A stretch of 64,000 bases of DNA from Thalassobaculum fulvum. GTDB lineage: Bacteria > Pseudomonadota > Alphaproteobacteria > Thalassobaculales > Thalassobaculaceae. Both the position numbers and the translations under genes were made by a program. Below are positions 25,736 to 34,883 of the stretch, in pieces (positions within the stretch are counted from its first letter, which is position 1; the number at the start of each line of letters is the position of its first letter). The stretch is taken from assembly GCF_014652915.1 (NCBI RefSeq), contig NZ_BMZS01000014.1, positions 1 through 64,000 on the forward strand. Direction: 5' to 3'. The notes below the pieces were generated by a model. It saw only the letters and a program-made list of their open reading frames with translations, was not told where the DNA came from and searched no databases.

Positions 25736-27640
25736 ATGAAGACGTCGATCGCAACGGTATCGCTGAGCGGCGACCTCGAGGAGAAGCTGTCTGCGATCGC
25801 GGCCGCCGGCTTCGACGGGGTCGAGATCTTCGAGAACGATTTCCTGACCTTCGACGGCGGACCGCGCGACGTCGGCCGCATGGTCAGCGACCTCGGCCTC
25901 GCCTGCGTGGCGTTCCAGCCGTTCCGCGACTTCGAAGGCCTGCCGGAACCGGAGCGCGCCCGCGCCTTCGCCCGCGCCGAGCGCAAGTTCGACGTCATGG
26001 AGGAGCTCGGCACCAAGCTGCTGCTGGTCTGCTCCAACGTCTCGCCGGTCTCGCTCGGCGGCATCGACCGGGCGGCCGCCGACCTGCGCGAGCTCGGCGA
26101 ACGCGCCGCCAAGCGCGGCCTGACCATCGGCTACGAGGCGCTGGCCTGGGGCCGGCATGTCAGCGACCACCGCGACGCCTGGGAGATCGTGCGCCGGGCC
26201 GACCATCCGAATGTCGGGTTGATCCTCGACACCTACCACACCATTGCCCGCGGCGTGCCGGTCGAGAGCATCCGCTCGATCCCCGGCGACCGCATCGCGC
26301 TGGTCCAGGTCGCCGACGCCCCGAAGCTGGACATGGACCTGCTGCAGCTCAGCCGGCACTTCCGCTGCATGCCCGGCCAGGGCGACTACCCGCTGGTCGA
26401 CTTCATGCAGGCGCTCGACGCCACCGGCTACGACGGCATGCTGTCGCTGGAGATCTTCAACGACCAGTTCCGCGCCGGCTCGCCGCGCCAGACCGCCGCC
26501 GACGGCAAGCGCGGCCTGGTGTTCCTGATGGACCAGGTGGCGCGCTCCAAGACCAATCCGCGCGGCCGCAAGCCGGCGATGCCGGCCCGGCCCGCGCCGC
26601 TCGGCGTCGAGTTCATCGAGTTCGCGGTCGACGAGGACACCGCCGCCCAGCTGCGCGGCTTCCTCGGCGGCCTCGGGTTCCACAAGGCCGGCACCCACCG
26701 CTCGAAGGCGGTCGAGCTCTGGCGGCAGGGCGCAGTCAACCTCGTCATCAACAGCGACAAGGAAGGCTTCGCCCACTCCTCCTACATCGTCCACGGCCCG
26801 TCGGTGTGCGCGATCGGGCTCCGGGTGTCCGACGTCGAGGGCGCGATGGCGCGCGCCAGGGAACTGCTGGTGCCGTCCTTCACCCAGGCGGTCGGCAGCG
26901 GCGAGCTGGAGATCCCGGCGATCCGCGGGGTCGGCGGCAGCCTGATCCATTTCGTCGAGCCGACCGGTCCGCTCGCCGACATCTGGTCGGTCGACTTCAC
27001 ACTCTCGGACGACACCGGCGGCGCCGGAGACATCGGCCTCAAGCGAGTCGACCACATAGCTCAATCAATGAGTTATGAGGAAATGTTGACCTGGACTCTC
27101 ACCTATACCGCCCTGCTCGACTTCGAGAAGGAGGCCCAGGTCGACATCACCGATCCCGGCGGGCTGGTGCGCAGCCAGGCGCTGCACGCGCCCGGCGGCG
27201 CCGTTCGCGTGGTGCTGAACAGCTCGCAGAGTGCCAAGACCCAGTCCGGCCGCTTCCTGTCGGAATTCTTCGGCGCCGGCACCCAGCACGTCGCGTTCGA
27301 GAGCGCGGACATCTTCGCGACCGTCCGGGCGATGAAGGCCAACGGCCTCGAGCCGCTGCCGATCCCGGACAACTACTACGACGACATCGATGTCCGCTTC
27401 GGCCTCGACCCGGCGCTGGTGGCCGAACTGCGCGACCACGACGTGCTGTATGACCGCGACGGCGACGGCGAGTACTTCCAGACCTACACCCGCACCTTCG
27501 CCGACCGGTTCTTCTTCGAGATCGTCGAGCGCCGCGCCGATGGGGGCCGCGCCTACCAGGGCTTCGGTGCCGCCAACGCGCCGGTCAGGCTGGCGGCCCA
27601 GGCCCGCTCGGCGCCGGAGCCGACGGTGCCGCGGCGCTGA
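25736..27640 (+). CDS. quiC1: 3-dehydroshikimate dehydratase, bifunctional-type QuiC1 (TIM barrel plus HPPD-like domain)
   Basis: This 634-aa protein, close to the ~635 aa of Pseudomonas QuiC1, converts 3-dehydroshikimate to protocatechuate. The N-terminal sugar-isomerase-like TIM barrel has metal ligands E134 (IGYEALAWGRH), D165 (LILDTYHT), Q191 (LVQVADAP) and E239 (LSLEIFND). From about residue 290 follows a 4-hydroxyphenylpyruvate dioxygenase-like VOC region, with histidines in RVDHIAQS and GTQHVAFE and the glutamate in FFFEIVERR. The second domain's activity is unsettled in the family. It closes the operon behind the TTT transporter, implying uptake and breakdown of shikimate-type acids. 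Confidence 0.92.
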   Translation: MKTSIATVSLSGDLEEKLSAIAAAGFDGVEIFENDFLTFDGGPRDVGRMVSDLGLACVAFQPFRDFEGLPEPERARAFARAERKFDVMEELGTKLLLVCSNVSPVSLGGIDRAAADLRELGERAAKRGLTIGYEALAWGRHVSDHRDAWEIVRRADHPNVGLILDTYHTIARGVPVESIRSIPGDRIALVQVADAPKLDMDLLQLSRHFRCMPGQGDYPLVDFMQALDATGYDGMLSLEIFNDQFRAGSPRQTAADGKRGLVFLMDQVARSKTNPRGRKPAMPARPAPLGVEFIEFAVDEDTAAQLRGFLGGLGFHKAGTHRSKAVELWRQGAVNLVINSDKEGFAHSSYIVHGPSVCAIGLRVSDVEGAMARARELLVPSFTQAVGSGELEIPAIRGVGGSLIHFVEPTGPLADIWSVDFTLSDDTGGAGDIGLKRVDHIAQSMSYEEMLTWTLTYTALLDFEKEAQVDITDPGGLVRSQALHAPGGAVRVVLNSSQSAKTQSGRFLSEFFGAGTQHVAFESADIFATVRAMKANGLEPLPIPDNYYDDIDVRFGLDPALVAELRDHDVLYDRDGDGEYFQTYTRTFADRFFFEIVERRADGGRAYQGFGAANAPVRLAAQARSAPEPTVPRR

Positions 27641-27645
27641 CGGGG

Positions 27646-27960
27646 TCAGCGGATACCGTGGCGATCGAGCTCGCGATCCAGGCCGCCGGTCAGAAACAGC
27701 CAGGTCATGCGGAAGTCCCCGAGCAGCGACCAGAGCGGATGCGAGAAAGTCTCCGGGCGGTTGCGCTCGATGAAGGCGTGGCTGAGCCAGGCCGCGCCGT
27801 AGCCGACGACCAGCGCGAACACCGCCAGCCGCCAGTCGCCGTTCAGGACCGCCCCGAGCAGCAGCAGGACGCCGACGCAGGTTCCCAGCACGTGCACCCG
27901 CCGGGTTGCCGGGCGGCTGTGCTGACGCAGGTAGCGCGGCCAGAACTCGTCGAACGTCAT
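27646..27960 (-). CDS. DUF962 / Mpo1-like membrane protein
   Basis: The ATG at 27960 gives 104 aa. It begins MTFDEFWPRYLRQHSRPATRRVHVLGTC, the characteristic opening of DUF962 proteins, followed by two hydrophobic segments and a C-terminal FSHPLWSLLGDFRMTWLFLTG motif. Yeast Mpo1, the best-known member, is an alpha-dioxygenase for 2-hydroxy fatty acids; activity of small bacterial members is mostly untested. It is convergent with quiC1, ending about five bases beyond it, and divergent from the bkd operon. Confidence 0.85.
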   Translation of the reverse strand: MTFDEFWPRYLRQHSRPATRRVHVLGTCVGVLLLLGAVLNGDWRLAVFALVVGYGAAWLSHAFIERNRPETFSHPLWSLLGDFRMTWLFLTGGLDRELDRHGIR

Positions 27961-28163
27961 CCCCGATAGCTGGCGTGCCCGACGCGCCCGTTCAACCCGC
28001 CGGGCGTTTCGCCGGGACCGTTCGATACCTGGACGGCGCAGTCGGCGAAACAAGTGGAAACTTGGGTCCACTGTCCGAATCAAAATATTGCACGCCGGCC
28101 GACGGTTCGGGTGTTTGGTCAGTTTTTGGCCTGTTTTGACGCTACGGAAGGTGACTTGAGCGT

Positions 28164-29490
<1,327 letters not shown>

Positions 29491-29492
29491 CC

Positions 29493-30506
29493 ATGCCGCG
29501 CATGACCATGATCGAGGCGATCCGCGACGCCATGCACGTCAAGATGGCCGACGACCCGAACGTCGTGGTGTTCGGCGAGGACGTCGGCTATTTCGGCGGC
29601 GTGTTCCGCTGCACCCAGGGCCTGCAGCAGAAGTTCGGCCGCGAGCGCTGCTTCGACACGCCGATCAGCGAGTCCGGAATCGTCGGCGCCGCCATCGGCA
29701 TGGCCGCCTACGGCCTGCGCCCCTGCGTCGAGATCCAGTTCGCCGACTACGTCTACCCGGGCTACGACCAGATCGTCTCCGAGGCGGCCCGGCTGCGCTA
29801 CCGCTCAAACGGCGACTTCACCGCCCCGCTGACCATCCGCATGCCGACCGGGGGCGGCATCTTCGGCGGCCAGACCCACAGCCAGAGCCCGGAGGCGCTG
29901 TTCACCCACGTCTCCGGGCTGAAGGTCGTGGTGCCCTCGAACCCGTTCGACGCCAAGGGCCTGCTGATCGCCTCGATCGAGGACGACGACCCGGTGATCT
30001 TCCTGGAGCCGAAGCGGCTGTACAACGGGCCGTTCGACGGCCACCACGACCGGCCGGTGACGCCGTGGTCCAAGCACCCGCTGGGCGAGGTCCCGGACGG
30101 CCACTACGTGGTTCCGCTCGGCAAGGCCGAGGTGCGGCGACCGGGCTCGGCGGTCACCGTGCTGGCCTACGGCACCATGGTCTACGTCGCCGAGGCGGCG
30201 GCCGAGGAGACCGGGGTCGACGCCGAGGTGATCGACCTGCGCACGCTGCTGCCGCTCGACCTGGACACCATCGTCGCGTCGGTCGTCAAGACCGGGCGCT
30301 GCGTGGTGGTGCACGAGGCCACCATGACCTCCGGCTTCGGGGCCGAGCTGTGCGCCCTGGTCCAGGAGCACTGCTTCTACTCGCTGGAGCGGCCGATCGC
30401 CCGGGTCACCGGCTGGGACACCCCCTACCCGCACGCCCAGGAGTGGGACTACTTCCCCGGTCCGAAGCGGGTCGGCGAGGCATTACTGCAGGCCATGGAA
30501 AGCTGA
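29493..30506 (+). CDS. bkdA2: Branched-chain 2-oxoacid dehydrogenase E1 beta subunit
   Basis: The ATG at 29493, two bases after the bkdA1 stop, gives 337 aa. The E1 beta pattern is clear: VVVFGEDVGYFGGVFRCTQGL, FDTPISESGIVGAAIGMAAYG and EIQFADYVYPGYDQIVSEAA, then the transketolase C-terminal domain (VIDLRTLLPLDLDTIVASVVKTGR, CVVVHEA). With E1 alpha it forms the alpha2-beta2 decarboxylase of the branched-chain complex. Confidence 0.95.
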   Translation: MPRMTMIEAIRDAMHVKMADDPNVVVFGEDVGYFGGVFRCTQGLQQKFGRERCFDTPISESGIVGAAIGMAAYGLRPCVEIQFADYVYPGYDQIVSEAARLRYRSNGDFTAPLTIRMPTGGGIFGGQTHSQSPEALFTHVSGLKVVVPSNPFDAKGLLIASIEDDDPVIFLEPKRLYNGPFDGHHDRPVTPWSKHPLGEVPDGHYVVPLGKAEVRRPGSAVTVLAYGTMVYVAEAAAEETGVDAEVIDLRTLLPLDLDTIVASVVKTGRCVVVHEATMTSGFGAELCALVQEHCFYSLERPIARVTGWDTPYPHAQEWDYFPGPKRVGEALLQAMES

Positions 30507-30520
30507 GGGGGAGAGCTGAG

Positions 30521-31801
30521 ATGGGCGAGTACGTCATCAAGCTGCCCGACGTCGGCGAGGGCGTGGCCGAGGCCGAGCTGGTCGAGTGGAACGTCGCGGT
30601 CGGCGACGTGGTCCGGGAGGATGCGATCCTGGCCAGCGTCATGACCGACAAGGCCGCCGTCGAGATCCCCTCCCCGGTCGAGGGCACGGTGATCTGGCTG
30701 GGGGCCGAGATCGGCGAGCAGATCGCCGTCGGCTCGCCGCTGGTCCGCCTGGAGGTCTCCGGCGAGGGCAACGTGGCGGCCGGATCGGCGCCGGCGGCCG
30801 AGAAACCGGTGGAGAAGCCGGCAGAACCTGAGGCACCGGCGGCCGAGCCCGCCCCGCCATCGAAACCACCGGCCGCCGCGCCGGCACCGCGTGCGACCCG
30901 ACCGCCCGCCAGCTCCGGCGCGCCGCGGCGCGAGGGCGACAGGCCGCTGGCCTCGCCCGCGGTGCGCGGACGGGCGCGCGAGGCCGGGGTCGACCTGCGC
31001 CAGGTGCGCGGCAGCGGCCCGGCTGGCCGGATCACCCACGAGGATCTCGACGCCTTCCTGGAGGCCGGCCCGGCGGCCGCTCCCGGCACCGGCCTGCGGC
31101 CCGACAGCTCGGTGACCGAGGTCAAGGTGATCGGCCTGCGCCGCCGGATCGCCGAGAAGATGGCGCTGTCGAAGAGCCGGATCGCGCACATCACCTATGT
31201 CGACGAGGTCGACGTGACGGCGCTGGAGGAGTTGCGCGCCCAGCTCAACCGGCAGAAGCAGGACGGCCAGCCGCGCCTGACGATCCTGCCGTTCCTGATG
31301 CGCGCCATGGTCAAGGCGATCGCCGAGCAGCCGGCGATCAACGCGCATTTCGACGACGAGGCCGGGGTCATCCACCAGTACGGCGGCGTCCACATCGGCA
31401 TCGCCGCCCAGACCCCGACCGGGCTGGTGGTGCCGGTGGTCAAGCACGCCGAGGCGCGCGACGTCTGGGGCTGCGCCGCCGAGCTGAACCGGTTGAGCGA
31501 CGCCGCCAAGGCCGGCGCCGCCAGCCGCGACGAGCTGACCGGCTCGACCATCACCATCACCTCGCTCGGCGCCATGGGTGGGCTGGTGACCACGCCGGTG
31601 ATCAACCACCCGGAGGTGGCGATCGTCGGGGTCAACAAGATCCAGGTCCGGCCGGTCTGGGACGGCAGCCAGTTCGTCCCGCGCAAGATGATGAACCTGT
31701 CGTCCAGCTTCGATCACCGCGTAGTCGACGGCTGGGACGCCGCGGTGTTCGTGCAGAGGATCAAGACCCTGCTCGAGACCCCGGCAATGATCTTCATGTG
31801 A
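30521..31801 (+). CDS. bkdB: Branched-chain 2-oxoacid dehydrogenase E2 (dihydrolipoyl acyltransferase)
   Basis: The ATG at 30521 follows a GGGGGAGA ribosome site; the protein is 426 aa. One lipoyl domain (residues 1-80) has the modified lysine in VMTDKAAVEI. After an Ala/Pro-rich linker comes a peripheral-subunit-binding domain (ASPAVRGRAREAGVDLRQVRGSGPAGRITHEDL). The catalytic core ends with the HxxxDG motif in SSFDHRVVDGWDAA. It transfers branched acyl groups to CoA. A palindromic repeat follows before lpdV. Confidence 0.95.
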   Translation: MGEYVIKLPDVGEGVAEAELVEWNVAVGDVVREDAILASVMTDKAAVEIPSPVEGTVIWLGAEIGEQIAVGSPLVRLEVSGEGNVAAGSAPAAEKPVEKPAEPEAPAAEPAPPSKPPAAAPAPRATRPPASSGAPRREGDRPLASPAVRGRAREAGVDLRQVRGSGPAGRITHEDLDAFLEAGPAAAPGTGLRPDSSVTEVKVIGLRRRIAEKMALSKSRIAHITYVDEVDVTALEELRAQLNRQKQDGQPRLTILPFLMRAMVKAIAEQPAINAHFDDEAGVIHQYGGVHIGIAAQTPTGLVVPVVKHAEARDVWGCAAELNRLSDAAKAGAASRDELTGSTITITSLGAMGGLVTTPVINHPEVAIVGVNKIQVRPVWDGSQFVPRKMMNLSSSFDHRVVDGWDAAVFVQRIKTLLETPAMIFM

Positions 31802-31829
31802 GGGGGCGGCGATGCCAACCATCGGCCGA

Positions 31830-31960
31830 CGCCCGTCGCTTCGTGGGTCCCGGATCGGCCCGCTGACGCCGGCCGTCCGGGATGAGGGAAATGGCTGCCC
31901 CTATCTACCCTCATCCCGTACGCAGCGGCGCAGCCGCGGAGATCCGGGACCCACAAGCCG
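31830..31960. repeat. Intergenic palindromic repeat, copy 6 (inside the bkd gene set)
   Basis: Left half CGTGGGTCCCGGATCGGCCC to TCCGGGATGAGGG; right half CCTCATCCCGTAC to GATCCGGGACCCAC. It occupies nearly all of the gap between bkdB and lpdV, which elsewhere are usually contiguous. Confidence 0.85.
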
Positions 31961-31993
31961 CACAGCCGGGTTGAAAGCAGCGAGGACACGCCC

Positions 31994-33403
31994 ATGAAGG
32001 ACATCACGTGCCAGGTGCTGGTGGTCGGGGCCGGGCCCGGCGGCTACGTCGCGGCGATCCGGGCGGGGCAGCTCGGGCTCGACACCGTCGTCGTCGAGGC
32101 CAGACGACCGGGCGGTACCTGCCTCAACGTCGGCTGCATTCCGTCGAAGGCGCTGATCCACGCCGCCGACGAGTACTTCAAGCTGCGCGAGGTCGCGGCC
32201 GGCAGGCGCACCCCCGGCATCAGGGTGGCGGCACCGGAGTTCGACCTCGCCGCCTGCCGGGACTGGAAGGACGGCATCGTCAACCGCCTGACCAACGGCG
32301 TCGCCGGGCTGCTCAAGAAGTCCCGGGTCAAGACCGTCGAGGGCTGGGCCCGCTTCCGAGACGGCAAGACCGTGGCCGTCGACACCGCGCTCGGAACCCA
32401 GGTGATCCGCGCCGAGCACGTGATCATCGCCACCGGCTCCGAGCCGGTCGAGCTGCCGTCGCTGCCGTTCGGCGGCCGGGTCGTTTCGTCGACCGAGGCG
32501 CTGGCCCTGGACCGCCCGCCGGAACGCCTGGCGGTGGTCGGCGCCGGTTATATCGGGCTGGAACTCGGCATCGCGTTCCGCAAGCTCGGTTCCGCGGTGA
32601 CCGTGGTCGAGGCGACCGACAGGATCCTGCCATTGTACGATTCCGAACTGACCCGGCCGGTCGGGCATCGCCTGCGCGAGCTCGGCATCGAGCTGCATCT
32701 CGGCGCCAAGGCCCGCGGCTTGGCCGGTGGGCCAGATGGCGCCGAGGGGGCCCTGCTGGTCGAGACCGCCGACGGCGGCGAGCTGCGGCTGCCCGCCGAC
32801 AAGGTGCTGGTGACCGTCGGCCGGCGGCCGCTGACCGGCGGCTGGGGCCGCGAGGAGCTGGCGCTCGACATGAACGGCCCGTTCATCGCCGTGGACGACC
32901 GCTGCCGCACCTCGATGCGCGGCGTCTACGCGATCGGCGACGTCACCGGCGAGCCGATGCTGGCGCACCGCGCCATGGCCCAGGGCGAGATGGTCGCCGA
33001 GGTCATCGCCGGCGAGAAACGGGCCTGGGACAAGGTGGCGATCCCGGCGGTCTGCTTCACCGACCCGGAGATCGTCAGCGTCGGCCTGTCGCCGGACCAG
33101 GCGCGCGCCGCCGGCAGCGAGATCAAGACCGCCCTGTTCCCGTTCCAGGCCAATGGCCGGGCGATGACCACGGAGGCGGAGGAAGGCTTCGTGCGCATCG
33201 TCGCGCGCGCCGACAACCATCTGGTGCTCGGCCTGCAGGCGGTCGGGGCCGGGGTCTCGGAGCTGTCGGCCGCCTTCGGCCTGGCGCTTGAGATGGGCTG
33301 CCGGCTGGAGGACGTGGCGGCCACGATCCACGCCCACCCGACCCTGAGCGAGGCGATCCCCGAGGCGGCGATGCGGGCGCTCGGGCGCGCCCTGCATATC
33401 TGA
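31994..33403 (+). CDS. lpdV: Dihydrolipoyl dehydrogenase (E3 of the branched-chain complex)
   Basis: This 469-aa flavoprotein has the FAD motif [20 protein letters not shown], the redox disulfide in [17 protein letters not shown], a second GxGxxG ([12 protein letters not shown] near 180) for NAD, and the C-terminal dimerisation domain ending with the catalytic [13 protein letters not shown]. It reoxidises E2 dihydrolipoamide with NAD. Position behind bkdB marks it as the Bkd-specific E3. Its last 70 codons are duplicated 1471 bp downstream. Confidence 0.95.
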   Translation: MKDITCQVLVVGAGPGGYVAAIRAGQLGLDTVVVEARRPGGTCLNVGCIPSKALIHAADEYFKLREVAAGRRTPGIRVAAPEFDLAACRDWKDGIVNRLTNGVAGLLKKSRVKTVEGWARFRDGKTVAVDTALGTQVIRAEHVIIATGSEPVELPSLPFGGRVVSSTEALALDRPPERLAVVGAGYIGLELGIAFRKLGSAVTVVEATDRILPLYDSELTRPVGHRLRELGIELHLGAKARGLAGGPDGAEGALLVETADGGELRLPADKVLVTVGRRPLTGGWGREELALDMNGPFIAVDDRCRTSMRGVYAIGDVTGEPMLAHRAMAQGEMVAEVIAGEKRAWDKVAIPAVCFTDPEIVSVGLSPDQARAAGSEIKTALFPFQANGRAMTTEAEEGFVRIVARADNHLVLGLQAVGAGVSELSAAFGLALEMGCRLEDVAATIHAHPTLSEAIPEAAMRALGRALHI

Positions 33404-33405
33404 GG
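33193..33405 (+). repeat. Direct repeat, copy A: 3' end of lpdV
   Basis: Bases 33193-33405 align with 34664-34876 at a constant offset of 1471 with about four mismatches in 213. This is the functional copy within lpdV. Confidence 0.95.
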
Positions 33406-33520
33406 GGCACCGGGGAAGGCCGCGAAGGACCTGGAGGCACAAGGCTCCGGGAGTTGCGCAATGCAGCGGGACCTCGTTCACCCCCTCGTCTCTCCCCATC
33501 CGCCACGCTAACCTCCGCCC

Positions 33521-34549
33521 ATGCCGCGCACCTGGTGGGTCAATCACAAGCAGACGTTCTCTCAGGAGATCAAAGGCAACTACCTGTGGTCACCGAAGCG
33601 CAAGGCGAACGGTGCCCGCAACCCGTTCTATGACAGCATGCGCGCCGCCACGCCCGGCGACCTGGTGCTGTCCTACGCCGACGGGTTGATCCGCCACGTC
33701 GGCCGCGTCGTCGAGTTCGCCTTCACCGCCCCGAAGCCGGAAGAGTTCGGCGCCACCGGCGGCTACTGGAGTGCGGTCGGATGGCTGCTGCCGGTGTACT
33801 GGGTGCCGCTGGCCGCGCCGGTTCGGCCGCGTGACCTGATCGCTACCCTCCGCCCTCTGCTGCCGGACAAGTACTCGCCGATCAGGGCGGCCACCGGCCA
33901 CGGCCTGCAGAGCGTCTATATGACGGCCATCCCGCAACCGGTGTTCGACGTCGTCGTCGCCGCGGGAACCGCGGCCGGGTCGGCGGCCTTCGATGCCGGC
34001 GTCCTGCAGCGCGGCGGCAGCAACAGCCTCAGCTACCGCGTGGTCAGGGAGGAGTTGGACGACGCCGTCGAGAAGCGGGTCGCCGCCGACACCACGCTCG
34101 ACCAGACGACTCGCGACGCGGTGATCCGCGCCCGGCGCGGCCAGGGCCGGTTCCGCGACAACGTGCACGCGGTCGAGCGTGCGTGCCGGCTGACCGGGAT
34201 CACCAACCCCGCCCTGCTGATCGCCAGCCACATCAAGCCCTGGCGGCTCTGCGACACCGCACCCGAGCGGCTCGACGGCATGAACGGGCTGATGCTCACA
34301 CCCGACGCCGACCTGTTGTTCGACCGCGGCTTCGTCACCTTCCACGACGACGGCCGACCCGAGGTCTCCACGCGATTCGACAAGCGCGATCTCCGGCGCC
34401 TCGGTCTCGGCGGTACGGCACCGGAGACGCTCGGGCTGTGGGAGGCGCAGGGGCTGTCGGAGGCGCAGGCGCCGTATGTGGCGAGCGGCTTCCGGCCCGA
34501 GCAGTGCGCCTACATGGAGTATCACCGCCGCGAAGTATTCGTGGCCTGA
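33521..34549 (+). CDS. PUA/EVE-like plus HNH endonuclease (probable restriction-type nuclease)
   Basis: This 342-aa protein has two parts. Residues ~1-95 (TWWVNHKQTFSQEIKG, NPFYDSMRAATPGDLVLSYADGLIRHVGRV) look like the PUA/EVE-like reader domain that recognises modified bases in some restriction enzymes. The C-terminal part carries an HNH_2-type nuclease: CRLTGITNPALLIASHIKPWRL with the catalytic histidine in SHI, then NGLMLTPDADLLFDRGFVTF. Such fusions are predicted modification-dependent restriction nucleases. No methylase or partner is present. It lies between lpdV and a duplicated lpdV fragment beside an IS-like scar, so it was probably acquired. Modified-base specificity is inference. 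Confidence 0.8.
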   Translation: MPRTWWVNHKQTFSQEIKGNYLWSPKRKANGARNPFYDSMRAATPGDLVLSYADGLIRHVGRVVEFAFTAPKPEEFGATGGYWSAVGWLLPVYWVPLAAPVRPRDLIATLRPLLPDKYSPIRAATGHGLQSVYMTAIPQPVFDVVVAAGTAAGSAAFDAGVLQRGGSNSLSYRVVREELDDAVEKRVAADTTLDQTTRDAVIRARRGQGRFRDNVHAVERACRLTGITNPALLIASHIKPWRLCDTAPERLDGMNGLMLTPDADLLFDRGFVTFHDDGRPEVSTRFDKRDLRRLGLGGTAPETLGLWEAQGLSEAQAPYVASGFRPEQCAYMEYHRREVFVA

Positions 34550-34560
34550 GGCGCCGACGA

Positions 34561-34662
34561 CATTTCGGTGACAGTGCACTTAATTTCATTTCGGTGACAG
34601 TGCACTTAATTTCTGCTGAGGCAACCAGCGGCAAACGAGATAAGTGCACTGTCACCGAAATG
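34561..34662. mobile_element. IS-like inverted-repeat remnant without transposase
   Basis: Two exact 26-bp tandem copies (34561-34586 and 34587-34612), each containing TTCGGTGACAGTGCACTTAA, are followed after 28 bases by a 22-bp inverted copy (34641-34662, TAAGTGCACTGTCACCGAAA). Such ends look like the borders of a mobile or REP-type element, but only 28 bases lie between them and no transposase is present. The right end abuts the duplicated lpdV fragment almost exactly. The gap 34550-34883 is otherwise filled by that fragment. Confidence 0.65.
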
Positions 34663-34663
34663 G

Positions 34664-34876
34664 GCGCATCGTCACGCGCGCCGACAACCATCTGGTCCTC
34701 CGCCTGCAGGCGGTCGGGGCCGGGGTCTCGGAGCTGTCGGCCGCCTTCGGCCTGGCGCTTGAGATGGGCTGCCGGCTGGAGGACGTGGCGGCCACGATCC
34801 ACGCCCACCCGACCCTGAGCGAGGCGATCCCCGAGGCGGCGATGCGGGCGCTCGGGCACGCCCTGCATATCTGAGG
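34664..34876 (+). pseudogene. Duplicated 3' fragment of lpdV
   Basis: This stretch repeats the last ~70 codons and stop of lpdV, including [20 protein letters not shown] and [13 protein letters not shown], with about four base changes. It has no FAD-binding part and starts immediately after the inverted-repeat remnant, so it cannot encode a working enzyme. A short in-frame start in the remnant (34644) would only yield a 76-residue fragment. Confidence 0.9.
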
Positions 34877-34883
34877 CGGGGCG

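Noticed and set aside
34644-34874. Small 76-codon gene after the inverted-repeat scar
   Set aside because: It is the duplicated 3' end of lpdV in its old frame, joined to scar sequence; it lacks any complete domain.
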